Shown here one piece after another: positions 15,505 through 24,177 of a stretch of 37,772 bases of DNA. Origin of the DNA: Bacteroidota bacterium (GTDB lineage Bacteria; Bacteroidota; Ignavibacteria; Ignavibacteriales; Ignavibacteriaceae); assembly GCA_023475265.1 (NCBI GenBank), contig JAMCWE010000002.1, positions 1 through 37,772 on the forward strand. The letters run 5' to 3'. The position numbers and the translations under genes are program-made. The number at the start of each line of letters is the position of its first letter. Position 1 is the first letter of the stretch. The notes beneath the pieces are model-generated. The model was given only the letters and a program-made list of their open reading frames with translations. It had not been told where the DNA came from and did no database searches.

Positions 15505-16050
15505 TTACTGGCAGCCGTGTCCTTTATGCCCGGAAGACATTCCTTGACCGTGATGACCATCGCAAGAATTCATATCGCTATGATGTTCGCTGCACATATT
15601 GCCGGAAAAGTTCCCAAAACCAAAGTTATCGCCAAAGTATGCTTGCTGCTCTTCAGTAAGAACCTTATTGATTTCAGCTTTGGATTCAAGACGCAGGTCC
15701 TCAATCTTACCTTCAAGATTATTAATATCTTCCCTGTAAGATTTTATTTTTCCTATTTCCGCATCGGAGCGGGAAGTGTAACCTCTTGATTCAGTTCTCA
15801 GAGCGCGAAGGTCTCTTTGTAAAGGAATGATTTCATCATCGAACTTAGAAGTTATTTCTTTGATTTTGCCGATTTGTTCAGATGACAATTGATACTTTGC
15901 GGGGATGTTCGAATCAGACCACCATTCACCGTGTCCGCTCATCCGGTGCTGCATACCTTGAGCTTTAGCCGGGCTTAAGAATAAGGAAAGCATCACTACT
16001 GTTCCGAGTAACAGAACAACTAAAGTAAGTTTTTTGTGTTTGGTAAACAT
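15505..16050 (-). CDS. Spy/ZraP/CnrX-like periplasmic metal-binding protein
   Basis: Signal peptide (KLTLVVLLLGTVVMLSLFLSPAKAQ), then a helical domain with two long charged helices (SSEQIGKIKEITSKFDDEII and KSYREDINNLEGKIEDLRL), the helical-hairpin layout of Spy, ZraP and CnrX. The C-terminus is rich in His, Cys and Met (MCSEHHSDMNSCDGHHGQGM, HKGHGC), an obvious metal-binding tail. A GGAGAAAAGTT leader supports the ATG at 16050 rather than an upstream Met. Its position after an ECF sigma factor and a membrane anti-sigma candidate suggests the sensor of a CnrYXH-like module. Confidence 0.8.
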   Translation of the reverse strand: MFTKHKKLTLVVLLLGTVVMLSLFLSPAKAQGMQHRMSGHGEWWSDSNIPAKYQLSSEQIGKIKEITSKFDDEIIPLQRDLRALRTESRGYTSRSDAEIGKIKSYREDINNLEGKIEDLRLESKAEINKVLTEEQQAYFGDNFGFGNFSGNMCSEHHSDMNSCDGHHGQGMSSGHKGHGCQ

Positions 16051-16148
16051 AACTTTTCTCCTGTTTTTGTTATTAAACATTTTTATTTACACTACTATAG
16101 ACGCACAGAGGACTAAAGTATTATGCAATCATTATTTTCAATAAAACT

Positions 16149-17045
16149 TTATCTATCCCAATCGCATCCCGGTCCCCACTGCTTTCTATTTGACTTTTGT
16201 TTAGAACGGGGCATTTGCTGTGGTGAATGCATCGAATCAGATCCTTCGGGATATACCTCATCATTCTCATTCATCATTTCTCTCATCCAACGACCGCGCA
16301 TATCGCACATATTGATTGCCTCATCAACAATTTGGCGGCTTGATGGATTAACCTGTGGACGAATTTTTTCCAGCACATCTTTTTGATAAGCATTAACGTG
16401 ACTTAGTTTGGCTGCAAAGATAGACGCTGTATCAATTGGTGTTTTGTTTTCCTCTAGAGCTAATTTTGCTTCATCAAGCATCTCCTTTAATAAGGTTGTA
16501 TCAAGCTTACCGGACTGCTGGAAGACAGCAATCATCTCTTGCAGACGCTTGTCGGAGAAGGTCAGCCGGAGTTCTGCTTTCTTCTCCGAATTAAATGTGA
16601 GCAGGAATTTTACTTTCTCCGTTGCTAACTTCAGAGGATACAAGATATCGCCGGGGACGCTGTTTGCAGAAATTGTTGCGGCGCTGAAAAGAACAACAAG
16701 AAATAAAAAAACTATGCTGAATACCCACGCTAATTTGGGATTTCGAATTTTATTGAAGATAGATGACCTTTTTTTCAGATTCAATGCTGCATTAGATATT
16801 TTAGAAAACGCTGCTGTCCCGCCTTGCTGGATTGCTCTTTCCCGTCCTATTTCAATCAGCGCTGCCGATATTGCTTCTAATGAAGGTTCCGGCTTCGGTA
16901 AAGTCTCGAGCTGTTGTACCAGTTGTAGCAATGGACGTAATTGACCGGCATATTGAGAATATTTTGCAAGACATTTATCAATACTTTTGCCGTTCCGCAT
17001 TTCGCTGATGCAATTATCTAAAAGTAATTCAATGTCCTGTTCCAT
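16149..17045 (-). CDS. DUF5667 single-pass membrane protein, candidate anti-sigma factor
   Basis: The cytoplasmic N-terminal 105 residues include LLDNCISEMRNGKSIDKCLAKYSQYAGQLRPLL, a helical segment typical of this group. One transmembrane helix follows (WVFSIVFLFLVVLFSAATI, about 110-128), then the DUF5667 signature PGDILYPLKLATEKVKF and a periplasmic helical region ending in MRGRWMREMMNENDEV. The gene begins 10 bases after the ECF sigma factor gene. A cytoplasmic tail that could hold the sigma factor and a periplasmic domain that could read the Spy-like protein fit an anti-sigma role; this is inferred from order and topology. Confidence 0.7.
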   Translation of the reverse strand: MEQDIELLLDNCISEMRNGKSIDKCLAKYSQYAGQLRPLLQLVQQLETLPKPEPSLEAISAALIEIGRERAIQQGGTAAFSKISNAALNLKKRSSIFNKIRNPKLAWVFSIVFLFLVVLFSAATISANSVPGDILYPLKLATEKVKFLLTFNSEKKAELRLTFSDKRLQEMIAVFQQSGKLDTTLLKEMLDEAKLALEENKTPIDTASIFAAKLSHVNAYQKDVLEKIRPQVNPSSRQIVDEAINMCDMRGRWMREMMNENDEVYPEGSDSMHSPQQMPRSKQKSNRKQWGPGCDWDR

Positions 17046-17055
17046 TTAACTTTCT

Positions 17056-17625
17056 TTATCCTTTTGTATAAACTTCTTTCGTAATAAAATTATTTCGCAA
17101 TGCAGTTAAAGCTCTAAACTGTATTGCCCTTACGGCTCCGGAAGATTTCCCGAGCATATCTGCTATTTCATCCGTTTCATATCCTTCAATGAATTTCAAG
17201 ACAATGACCTCTTGCTGTTCTTCAGTTAGCTTTTTTAATGATTGCCTAAGCTCTTTTTGCTCAAGTAACTCGCTTTGTTTATTTCCTTCATCAATCATTT
17301 CTTCAATTAAATCTCCTGCCGGTTCGACATTTGACCGCACACTTCGCCGGCGATAGTGATCGTTAATAAGATTTGAAGCTATGCGAAAAATCCAGGCATA
17401 AAATGATCCTTTTTGACTCTGGATAGATTTAATTACTCTAAAGCATACTTCGCTTGTTAAGTCTTCCGCGTCTTCAACAGCATTTACGCGATAATAAATG
17501 AAACGGTAAATTTTTGAATATAAATGTGAGCAAATTATTCCAATCGCTTTAGAATCATTTAGCTTCGCTCTATCCAAAAGCTGCAAAAGTTCTTCATCGC
17601 GTAAGTCCTTCTTAGCTAATTTCAT
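17056..17625 (-). CDS. ECF-type RNA polymerase sigma factor
   Basis: Region 2 is visible as IYRFIYYRVNAVEDAEDLTSEV and FYAWIFRIASNLINDHYRR. Region 4 is visible as LTEEQQEVIVLKFIEGYETDEIADMLGKSSGAVRAIQFRA. At 189 residues it has the normal ECF length. Its start codon overlaps the stop of the truncated ATPase stub upstream (ATGA), and DUF5667 and Spy-like genes follow at once. It probably directs transcription of the neighbouring metal-efflux genes when the module is triggered. Confidence 0.9.
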   Translation of the reverse strand: MKLAKKDLRDEELLQLLDRAKLNDSKAIGIICSHLYSKIYRFIYYRVNAVEDAEDLTSEVCFRVIKSIQSQKGSFYAWIFRIASNLINDHYRRRSVRSNVEPAGDLIEEMIDEGNKQSELLEQKELRQSLKKLTEEQQEVIVLKFIEGYETDEIADMLGKSSGAVRAIQFRALTALRNNFITKEVYTKG

Positions 17626-17720
17626 TTATTAATTCCAATATACAGACGCATAAAAAAGAAAAGTGTTATGTTCGCTGCGCATGAAGCGCAGTTAATATTT
17701 TTTAGTTGATACTTTTTCAT
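17622..17720 (-). pseudogene. Stub of a metal ATPase gene: first 17 residues of an HMA domain
   Basis: A 32-codon frame begins MKKYQLKNINCASCAAN. Its first 17 residues equal the start of the CadA-like pump at 4986-7109 except for Asp10 to Asn and Lys17 to Asn. After that it diverges into unrelated ITLFFFMRLYIG and stops, overlapping the sigma-factor ATG. It appears to be the 5' end of a second copy of the pump gene, cut and joined to the sigma-factor region. An AAGGAGATTGT leader remains, so the stub may still be translated and couple translation of the sigma factor. Confidence 0.75.
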
Positions 17721-17729
17721 ACAATCTCC

Positions 17730-18068
17730 TTAAATAGTGCTTTCGCCTCTTTCATTTGTCCGGATCTTTACAATATTAATAACCTCAGTAACAAATATTT
17801 TCCCATCGCCCGGATTGCCGGTGTGGGCATTCTCTTGAATCGAATTTACAACTGTTTCGGCAAGTTCATCTTGAACAACAATTTCTATCTTATTCTTTGG
17901 CACAAAGTCATAAATCTCTTCGTCGTTTCCGTTCTCTTTTTTCCCACCGCCTTTTCCGAATCCTTTGATATCGGAAATAGTTATTCCCGGAAGCCCTTCA
18001 ATTTTATGAAGGGCTGTTACTACTCTTGTTAACATAAACGGCTGTATTATTGCTTTGATCTCTTTCAT
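17730..18068 (-). CDS. PII-like signalling protein linked to the metal exporter
   Basis: A 112-residue PII-fold protein: MKEIKAIIQPFMLTRVVTAL at the N-terminus and the nucleotide-binding signature HTGNPGDGKIFV near the C-terminus. The T-loop (GFGKGGGKKENGNDEEIYDF) is different from that of GlnB/GlnK, and I do not see the usual uridylylated tyrosine context. PII relatives of this sort (called PII-NG) have been noted beside heavy-metal RND genes. It follows czcA by 18 bases in the same operon, so it may tune the exporter in response to nucleotides; that is inference. Confidence 0.85.
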   Translation of the reverse strand: MKEIKAIIQPFMLTRVVTALHKIEGLPGITISDIKGFGKGGGKKENGNDEEIYDFVPKNKIEIVVQDELAETVVNSIQENAHTGNPGDGKIFVTEVINIVKIRTNERGESTI

Positions 18069-18086
18069 TTTATACTCCTTTCCGGT

Positions 18087-21000
18087 TTATAATTCTTCTT
18101 CTGATTTCTTTTTAATAAACCAACTATAAACAGTTGGCAGAACAATTAGCGTTAATAGTGTTGATGTAATCAATCCGCCGATTACAACCGTTGCCAGAGG
18201 TCTTTGCACTTCTGCGCCGGCGGATGTTGAAACTGCCATCGGGATAAATCCCAAACTTGCAACAAAAGCTGTTGTGATAACCGGTCGCAATCTAATTTCC
18301 GATCCTTTTATTACTGCATCGCGAATGCTCATTCCTTCCTGTATCAGTTTGTTATAATAAGTAAGCATAACAACACCATTCAAAACTGCAACACCAAAGA
18401 GCGCAATAAATCCAACTCCTGCGGAAATCGAGAACGGCATATCCCGCAGCCACAACGCTACAACACCGCCGACAACCGAAAAAGGAATTCCAGTGAAAAT
18501 TATAAGCGCTTGTTTGATTGAATTTACTGAGGCAAATAATAGTAAGAAGATTAATCCAAGCGAAATGGGGACAACAAGCGCCAATCTATCGCTCGCCCGC
18601 TGAAGGTTTTCGAATTCGCCGCCGTAATTAATTTGATAGCCTGCCGGCATTTTAATTTTATCATTTATCTTTTCTTGAAGTTCTTTCACAAAGCTTTCAA
18701 TATCTCTTTCGCGCACGTTGCATTCCGTAACGAGCATTCTTCTTCCGGCGGAGTGAGATATTTCCGCCGGGCCTTCGATCATTACAAAGTCGGCAATATC
18801 TCCGAGCCGGATCATAGTTCCATTGGAAGCCGGGACAAGCAGATTTTTTATATCGTCAACATTATTTCTTGCTTCTTTATTCATTTTAACTACAAGGTCA
18901 AATTGCTTTTCGCCTTCATATATTCTACCTACATTTGTTCCGGCAAGCGCTGTTTCAATCAATACATTTGCATCAGAAACATTGATGCCGAGGCGGGAAA
19001 TCTTTTCACGATCAATTACAATTCTTAATTGAGGCAGGCCCTCGACTTGCTGCATCCTGATATCTACTGCACCGTTAACTTGCTTCATCAACTCCGCAAC
19101 ATCATTCCCGATTCGCGCAAGAGTGTCGAGGTCTTCACCAAAAATTTTAACTCCAATATCCGAACGAACCCCGGCAATCAATTCATTGAAGCGCATTTCA
19201 ATCGGCTGCGAAAAACCCCCGCCAATGCCGGGAATTCTTGCCATCACATCCGTCATCTTTGCAATCATTTCATCTTTTGTTTTTGCCGTTTTCCATTCTT
19301 CGTGTGGTTTCATTTTGATGTAAACATCGCTCTGGTAAATGCTCATCGGGTCGGTTGCAATTTCCGGTCGCCCGGTTCTACTTACAACGTTTACTACTTC
19401 GGGAATGGATTTCAATTCTGCTTCCAGCATTTGAGCTGTATGAATTGATTCGGTTAAAGAAATGCTCGGTAATCTTCTAAGCTCGATTAAAATATCTCCT
19501 TCGTCAAGCGTGGGAATGAACTCGCCGCCAAGCCGTGTAAATAGAAAAACAGAAAAGCCGAAAATTATGATTGCGAAACCAACAACTAATCTTTTTTTAC
19601 GCAGAGCGTAAAGAAGTGTTTTACGATATACCGGTTTTACAATTTTAATTATAGGACTTTCTCTTTCAGAGACTTTCCCTTTTTTAAAGAAGAACGTACT
19701 AACAACCGGAACATAAGTAAGGGTTAAAAATAATGCCCCCAACAAAGCATACACAACAGTATATGCCATCGGTTTGAACATCTTTCCTTCAATTCCTTCC
19801 AGCGAAAGAATCGGCAGATACACAATAATAATTATTGCAACGCCGAATACTATGGGTCTTCCGACCTCTACAAATGAATCGAGCAAAGTTTGATTAATGC
19901 TTTCCGACGTGACGTTTGAATGCTGCCGCTCGTGAAGTTTGCGTATCGCATTTTCGATCAGCACAACTGCGCCGTCAACAATAATTCCAAAATCGATTGC
20001 GCCGAGCGACATTAAGTTGCCGGATATTCCGTTCATCTTCATCATAATTAACGCAAACAACATTGAAAGCGGAATTACGGACGCAACAATAAATCCGCCG
20101 CGCAGATTCATTAAAAGAAGGAACAGAATTATTATTACGAATAATCCGCCCTCGGAAAGATTTTTTATCACCGTATTTATTGCTCTATCCACCAGTTCTG
20201 TTCTTTCATAAAAAGGAACAATGCGAACGCCGGGCGGCAGAGTTTTTTGGATTTCGGAAACTCTCTCCTTAACTCTTTCGGTTACTATTCTTGCATTTTC
20301 ACCTTTCAACATCATTGTAATACCGCTGACAATTTCCGATGTGCCGTTCAATGTAACGGCGCCCTGGCGGATTGCAGAACCTTCTTTTACTTCAGCAATA
20401 TTTCTAATAAACACCGGTGTGCCGTCTGTTGACTTAACAATTATATTTTCAATATCGCTCATTGATTTTGCTATGCCTTCACCAACAACAACGTATTGTT
20501 CTTGTTTATGCTCGATGTAAGCTCCGGGCGCATTTGCGTTATTGTTGGAGACGGCTTCAATTACATCACGGATAGAAATATTGTAGTTCAAAATTTTCTG
20601 CGGATCAATTAATACTTGATACTGCTTCAACTCTCCGCCGAACGTGTTGACTTCGGCAAGTCCCGGCGTACCGGCAAGCTGCCGTTTTATAATCCAATCT
20701 TGAATTGTCCGTAATTCCATTGGCGAATAACCATCGCCGACAACTTCATATTGATAAATCTCGCCAAGTCCCGTAGAAACGGGACCTAACTCTGGCTCGG
20801 ATAGCCCCGGCGGCAAATCTCCCTTTGCTTCCTGTAATTTTTCGAAAACAATTTGCCGCGCAAAATAAGTGTCAACATTATCCTTGAAGATTACAGTTAC
20901 AACCGAAAGTCCGAATTTCGAAACCGACCTTACTTCTTCTATATCTGGAAGGTTCTTCATAGCCACTTCGATTGGATATGAGATTAGTCTTTCAATTTCT

Positions 21001-21176
21001 TGCGGAGCTAATGCGGGCGCTTTAGTAAAAATTTGAACCTGGTTTGTTGTAATATCCGGCACTGCGTCAATCGGAAGTTTTATTGCCGCAATTATTCCCA
21101 CTATAATCAAAGCAATAACGCCAAGAATGATAAACACACGCTGGCGCATTGAGAATGAAATTATTTTTCCAATCAT
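18087..21176 (-). CDS. czcA: CzcA-type heavy-metal efflux RND pump
   Basis: The 1029-residue length and twelve-helix layout, with two large periplasmic loops, match heavy-metal RND pumps. The proton-relay motif LGAIDFGIIVDGAVVLIEN places Asp395, Asp401 and Glu408 seven positions before the Asp402, Asp408 and Glu415 described for CzcA. This is the signature of the divalent Zn/Co/Cd group rather than the Cu/Ag CusA group. It is the inner-membrane proton-driven part of a tripartite exporter with the adaptor and outer-membrane channel encoded upstream. Its ATG overlaps the czcB stop by one base. Confidence 0.95.
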   Translation of the reverse strand: MIGKIISFSMRQRVFIILGVIALIIVGIIAAIKLPIDAVPDITTNQVQIFTKAPALAPQEIERLISYPIEVAMKNLPDIEEVRSVSKFGLSVVTVIFKDNVDTYFARQIVFEKLQEAKGDLPPGLSEPELGPVSTGLGEIYQYEVVGDGYSPMELRTIQDWIIKRQLAGTPGLAEVNTFGGELKQYQVLIDPQKILNYNISIRDVIEAVSNNNANAPGAYIEHKQEQYVVVGEGIAKSMSDIENIIVKSTDGTPVFIRNIAEVKEGSAIRQGAVTLNGTSEIVSGITMMLKGENARIVTERVKERVSEIQKTLPPGVRIVPFYERTELVDRAINTVIKNLSEGGLFVIIILFLLLMNLRGGFIVASVIPLSMLFALIMMKMNGISGNLMSLGAIDFGIIVDGAVVLIENAIRKLHERQHSNVTSESINQTLLDSFVEVGRPIVFGVAIIIIVYLPILSLEGIEGKMFKPMAYTVVYALLGALFLTLTYVPVVSTFFFKKGKVSERESPIIKIVKPVYRKTLLYALRKKRLVVGFAIIIFGFSVFLFTRLGGEFIPTLDEGDILIELRRLPSISLTESIHTAQMLEAELKSIPEVVNVVSRTGRPEIATDPMSIYQSDVYIKMKPHEEWKTAKTKDEMIAKMTDVMARIPGIGGGFSQPIEMRFNELIAGVRSDIGVKIFGEDLDTLARIGNDVAELMKQVNGAVDIRMQQVEGLPQLRIVIDREKISRLGINVSDANVLIETALAGTNVGRIYEGEKQFDLVVKMNKEARNNVDDIKNLLVPASNGTMIRLGDIADFVMIEGPAEISHSAGRRMLVTECNVRERDIESFVKELQEKINDKIKMPAGYQINYGGEFENLQRASDRLALVVPISLGLIFLLLFASVNSIKQALIIFTGIPFSVVGGVVALWLRDMPFSISAGVGFIALFGVAVLNGVVMLTYYNKLIQEGMSIRDAVIKGSEIRLRPVITTAFVASLGFIPMAVSTSAGAEVQRPLATVVIGGLITSTLLTLIVLPTVYSWFIKKKSEEEL

Positions 21177-22291
21177 TATTCATCCTCCGCAAATGTATCT
21201 TTAGCTAATTCCGATTTTAAGTAAAACATGCCCTTCGTTACTACTTTCTCACCCGCATTCAAACCTTTAATAATTTCCGTATAATCTTTTGTTTCTCTAC
21301 CGGGTTCAACATTTCGTTTTTGAAAAGTCGTATCGTTAACGGCAACAAAAACATAGCTGCTTTCTTTTTCCTTCATTAATGCCGTTGATTTAATTTTCGG
21401 ATTGGTACCGCCAAGTTTACTTGCGACCAAAACGTTCACATACATTTCCGGCTTAAACTTGCTGGAGTGATTAACCACCTCAAACCGTGCTTTAACCGTA
21501 CGTGATGCCGGTTCAACGATATCGTATATGCGTATTAGTTTTCCTTTATATATTTCATCCGGGAAAGCATTAATTGTTATGGCACCGGTTATTCCTTCCT
21601 TAATAAGTGGCAAATCATTCTCGAAAACATCGGCAAGAATCCAAATGTTTTGAAGGTTTGCTAATACAAAGAATTCTTTTCCGACATCAACGAATTCGCC
21701 AAGTCGAACTTCGCCGCTAATTAGAGTCCCATCAAACGGCGCGCGAACCGAAATTACTGTGTAAGGCGTGTGCTTATCGGCAAGTTGTTCAATTTCACTT
21801 TCCATTAATCCAACAACCTCCAATTTCTTTCGGGCAGATTCGTAGATTGAATGTGCTGTTGAATAATCAGCGTCGCTCGTCTTCATTCTTTTCAATCGTT
21901 CCTCTGCTTGAACAAATTCGGACTGCAATGCAATGAAATCCTGGCTGTATAAATCAACTATTGGTTGACCTTTCTTAACTCTATCCGATATAACCGCATA
22001 GACTTTTTCAACCCTTCCTTTAATGCGCGAAGTTATGTGCGCTGTCATTACTTCATTCAATGCCGCTTTACCCCGCAGCATCAAAGGAATATCAACTTCT
22101 TTTGTCACCGGTGTTTCTGTTTTGATGTCAATGTGTTCCAGTTGATGTTTTGTTAATACAACTTCGGATTTTTCGTTGCTGTGTGTCCGTTCGGGATATT
22201 TGACGCTTTCATTTTTATTGGAATTATCCCCGCACCCGAATAGAAATAGAATTAGGGCCAGCGAAAGATATTTTATTATCGTTTTATTCAT
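21176..22291 (-). CDS. czcB: Periplasmic adaptor of the metal exporter (CzcB-like lipoprotein)
   Basis: The signal peptide ends in LFLFGCGD, making Cys20 the likely lipid attachment site. Then come the membrane-fusion-protein parts: TAHITSRIKGRVEKVYAVISDRVKKGQPI (lipoyl-like half), a helical hairpin around AEERLKRMKTSDADYSTA, the second half VRAPFDGTLISGEVRLGEFV, and the β-barrel region with VNVLVASKLGG. It links the CzcA-like pump to the outer-membrane channel. An AAGGAGTTTAC leader supports the start. The N-terminus lacks a His-rich or HMBD extension. Confidence 0.92.
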   Translation of the reverse strand: MNKTIIKYLSLALILFLFGCGDNSNKNESVKYPERTHSNEKSEVVLTKHQLEHIDIKTETPVTKEVDIPLMLRGKAALNEVMTAHITSRIKGRVEKVYAVISDRVKKGQPIVDLYSQDFIALQSEFVQAEERLKRMKTSDADYSTAHSIYESARKKLEVVGLMESEIEQLADKHTPYTVISVRAPFDGTLISGEVRLGEFVDVGKEFFVLANLQNIWILADVFENDLPLIKEGITGAITINAFPDEIYKGKLIRIYDIVEPASRTVKARFEVVNHSSKFKPEMYVNVLVASKLGGTNPKIKSTALMKEKESSYVFVAVNDTTFQKRNVEPGRETKDYTEIIKGLNAGEKVVTKGMFYLKSELAKDTFAEDE

Positions 22292-22303
22292 GTAAACTCC
22301 TTG

Positions 22304-23548
22304 TCAATTATTGAAAAGTTCGTTCGAAATTTCCAGCTCGTTTCTTGCCGTTAAACAATTAAAGATTGTTCTGGCATATTCGAGTTTTGTAGTACGGTAT
22401 GTCCTGTAGATATCGAACAAATTAAGAACATCAATTTGATTATTCTGATATGCGGTTATACCGGCTCGCAGCTCGTCTTCAACATCCTGCAAAAGAAATT
22501 TGTCGAATACTCGCAGCTGTTCTTCAGCATAGTTTAGACTCTTAAATGAGCTGGTAATTTTTTGCGTAATAATTTTTCGTACTGCTTCGTATTGGATATT
22601 GGAAATATCAAGCGGAGCAGATGATTCTTGAATATCGCCGTGCACGCCGCTTGAATAGAACATTGGCAAAGAGATCCCGAGTTTTAACCCGATAAAATTA
22701 TCAAAACCATTCCCGGGAAGCGGTTGTCTGTTCTGGAAAGAAGCTCCGAAATTAAAATCCGGCAGAGAACCTTTTTCCGCAAGCGATAAAAACGATTTGT
22801 CCCTTTCAATTCTTATGCTGCTCATCTTAACGAAATTACTTTGCTCGATTAACGACGTAAGAATTGAATCGAGCGGTGCAGGTAGGAAACTATAATTCAA
22901 TGAATCGCTTAACTCATAACTAACGCCGTTCTCAATTCCTAACAGAATTTTTAACGTGCCAATGTTTTGCTGAAACTGTTTATTCACATCGAATAATTCG
23001 TTTTTCAAGCGCGTCGCTTCTACTTTAGCACGGATAACATCAAGGTAACTGCTTGTGCCGGCTTGATATTTATCTTTTACCTGTACCAAAAAATCATTAA
23101 GCAAAGAAATGTTTTGTTCAATTGCAGTAATCGTTTCTTTAGAAAGAAGCCCTTGATAGTATGCCGATTTTACTTGAGACGTTACTATTTTTTTAATTCG
23201 TTCCAAGTTTATTTGAGCAACATGTTTTTCATATCCGGCGCTTTTGATCCTCGTGCTTCGCTTTCCGAAAAATTCCAGTGGCTGCGAGAAGTTAAAATTT
23301 AACTCACCGGCATCGCCAAAAGAAAAACTTTTTGGTATTTCATTCGACTCGATAGAGAATTCTGCATTTGGAATTCGTCCGGCTTGTAAAATCCTTCCGT
23401 CAGCCGCCTGAATTTCTTTTTGTGCCGTTAATACCTGCGGATTATTTTTTAGCGATGTCTCTATAGCTTCATTCAATGTTATTTTTTTTGTCTGTCCATA
23501 CACTGCTAATGAACAAAACAGAAGTAATGTTATTACCCGTTTATACAT
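22304..23548 (-). CDS. czcC: TolC-like outer-membrane channel of the metal exporter (CzcC-like)
   Basis: Signal peptide (RVITLLLFCSLAVYGQ) and two outer-membrane efflux repeats: LNEAIETSLKNNPQVLTAQKE at the N-terminus and the long coiled helices around QVKDKYQAGTSSYLDVIRAK and GITAYQNNQIDVLNLFDIYRT. About 415 residues is the usual length. The ATG at 23548 has AGGA at a normal distance; the in-frame ATG two codons upstream abuts the ribosome-binding site and is less likely. It is the first gene of czcCBA. Confidence 0.9.
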   Translation of the reverse strand: MYKRVITLLLFCSLAVYGQTKKITLNEAIETSLKNNPQVLTAQKEIQAADGRILQAGRIPNAEFSIESNEIPKSFSFGDAGELNFNFSQPLEFFGKRSTRIKSAGYEKHVAQINLERIKKIVTSQVKSAYYQGLLSKETITAIEQNISLLNDFLVQVKDKYQAGTSSYLDVIRAKVEATRLKNELFDVNKQFQQNIGTLKILLGIENGVSYELSDSLNYSFLPAPLDSILTSLIEQSNFVKMSSIRIERDKSFLSLAEKGSLPDFNFGASFQNRQPLPGNGFDNFIGLKLGISLPMFYSSGVHGDIQESSAPLDISNIQYEAVRKIITQKITSSFKSLNYAEEQLRVFDKFLLQDVEDELRAGITAYQNNQIDVLNLFDIYRTYRTTKLEYARTIFNCLTARNELEISNELFNN

Positions 23549-23597
23549 AGTCATCCTAAAATTTTATGATTACGTGTCCGGCTACAGCGGAGATATA

Positions 23598-23619
23598 ATA
23601 ATCCCTACCTTGGGATTAT
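23598..23619. promoter_or_regulatory. Perfect inverted repeat upstream of czcC
   Basis: ATAATCCC (23598-23605) and GGGATTAT (23612-23619) flank a 6-base TACCTT centre. It lies about 50 bases upstream of the czcC start, in the gap after the preceding gene. It could be a regulator site, or a hairpin ending the upstream transcript; no T tract follows. Confidence 0.45.
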
Positions 23620-23659
23620 GGATCCAAATTGTTTCTAAAGAAAAGAAATATTGGAAGGG

Positions 23660-23995
23660 TTAAATAAGTAGCGTTCTATTGACTAGAAATGTACTTGTAT
23701 TAAAGAATTTTTTTGTTGAAGTGAATTGAGCGTTTTGCAGAATATCTTTTATCTCTTTGCATTCATCGCAGCAGTCATTGAATGATATTAATTGAATGGT
23801 AATTCTTTTTTGAAGATTATCGGTTTTTTCAATCTTAGCTACTTTTACAACCTCGCAGTAATCAAGCCCGCTGTTTTTATTGCCGCAATATTTATAATCA
23901 TTAGTTTTGGAAAACATATTGAATTCGCTTTGGGCAAAGAGGAGACCAAAACTAATCAAAATAAAAAGAAATAATATTTTTTGTGATTTTTGCAT
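23660..23995 (-). CDS. Small secreted Cys-containing protein of unknown function
   Basis: From the ATG at 23995 the protein begins with a signal peptide (MQKSQKILFLFILISFGLLFA). The mature part of about 90 residues contains YKYCGNKNSGLDYC and FNDCCDECKEIKDIL, hence two cysteine clusters that could bind metal or form disulfides. The frame stays open upstream to 24157, but that extension looks non-coding. The ribosome-binding site is weak, so the start is uncertain. It lies just upstream of czcCBA on the same strand. I do not recognise the family. Confidence 0.5.
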   Translation of the reverse strand: MQKSQKILFLFILISFGLLFAQSEFNMFSKTNDYKYCGNKNSGLDYCEVVKVAKIEKTDNLQKRITIQLISFNDCCDECKEIKDILQNAQFTSTKKFFNTSTFLVNRTLLI

Positions 23996-24177
23996 ATGAA
24001 AATATAACATCTTGTCTTGTTTATAACAAATTGCGCTAAATACTACTCCGCTGGTAAAGCATCGGACATGTTTTACCACCTCACGTGCAATAAAACAATT
24101 AAATCCGTATATGAGTTCCAAATAATTACGATTAATATTTAACTCTATAATCATCAACGTACAATTCCTCTAAAACT

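Noticed and set aside
18633-19448. Long open frames on the strand opposite the CzcA, ATPase and TonB genes
   Set aside because: They lack ribosome-binding sites and domain features, and they mirror strongly coding frames on the other strand.
23996-24157. N-terminal extension of the small secreted protein up to 24157
   Set aside because: The extension places about 54 unstructured residues ahead of a clear signal peptide, so the inner ATG at 23995 is preferred.
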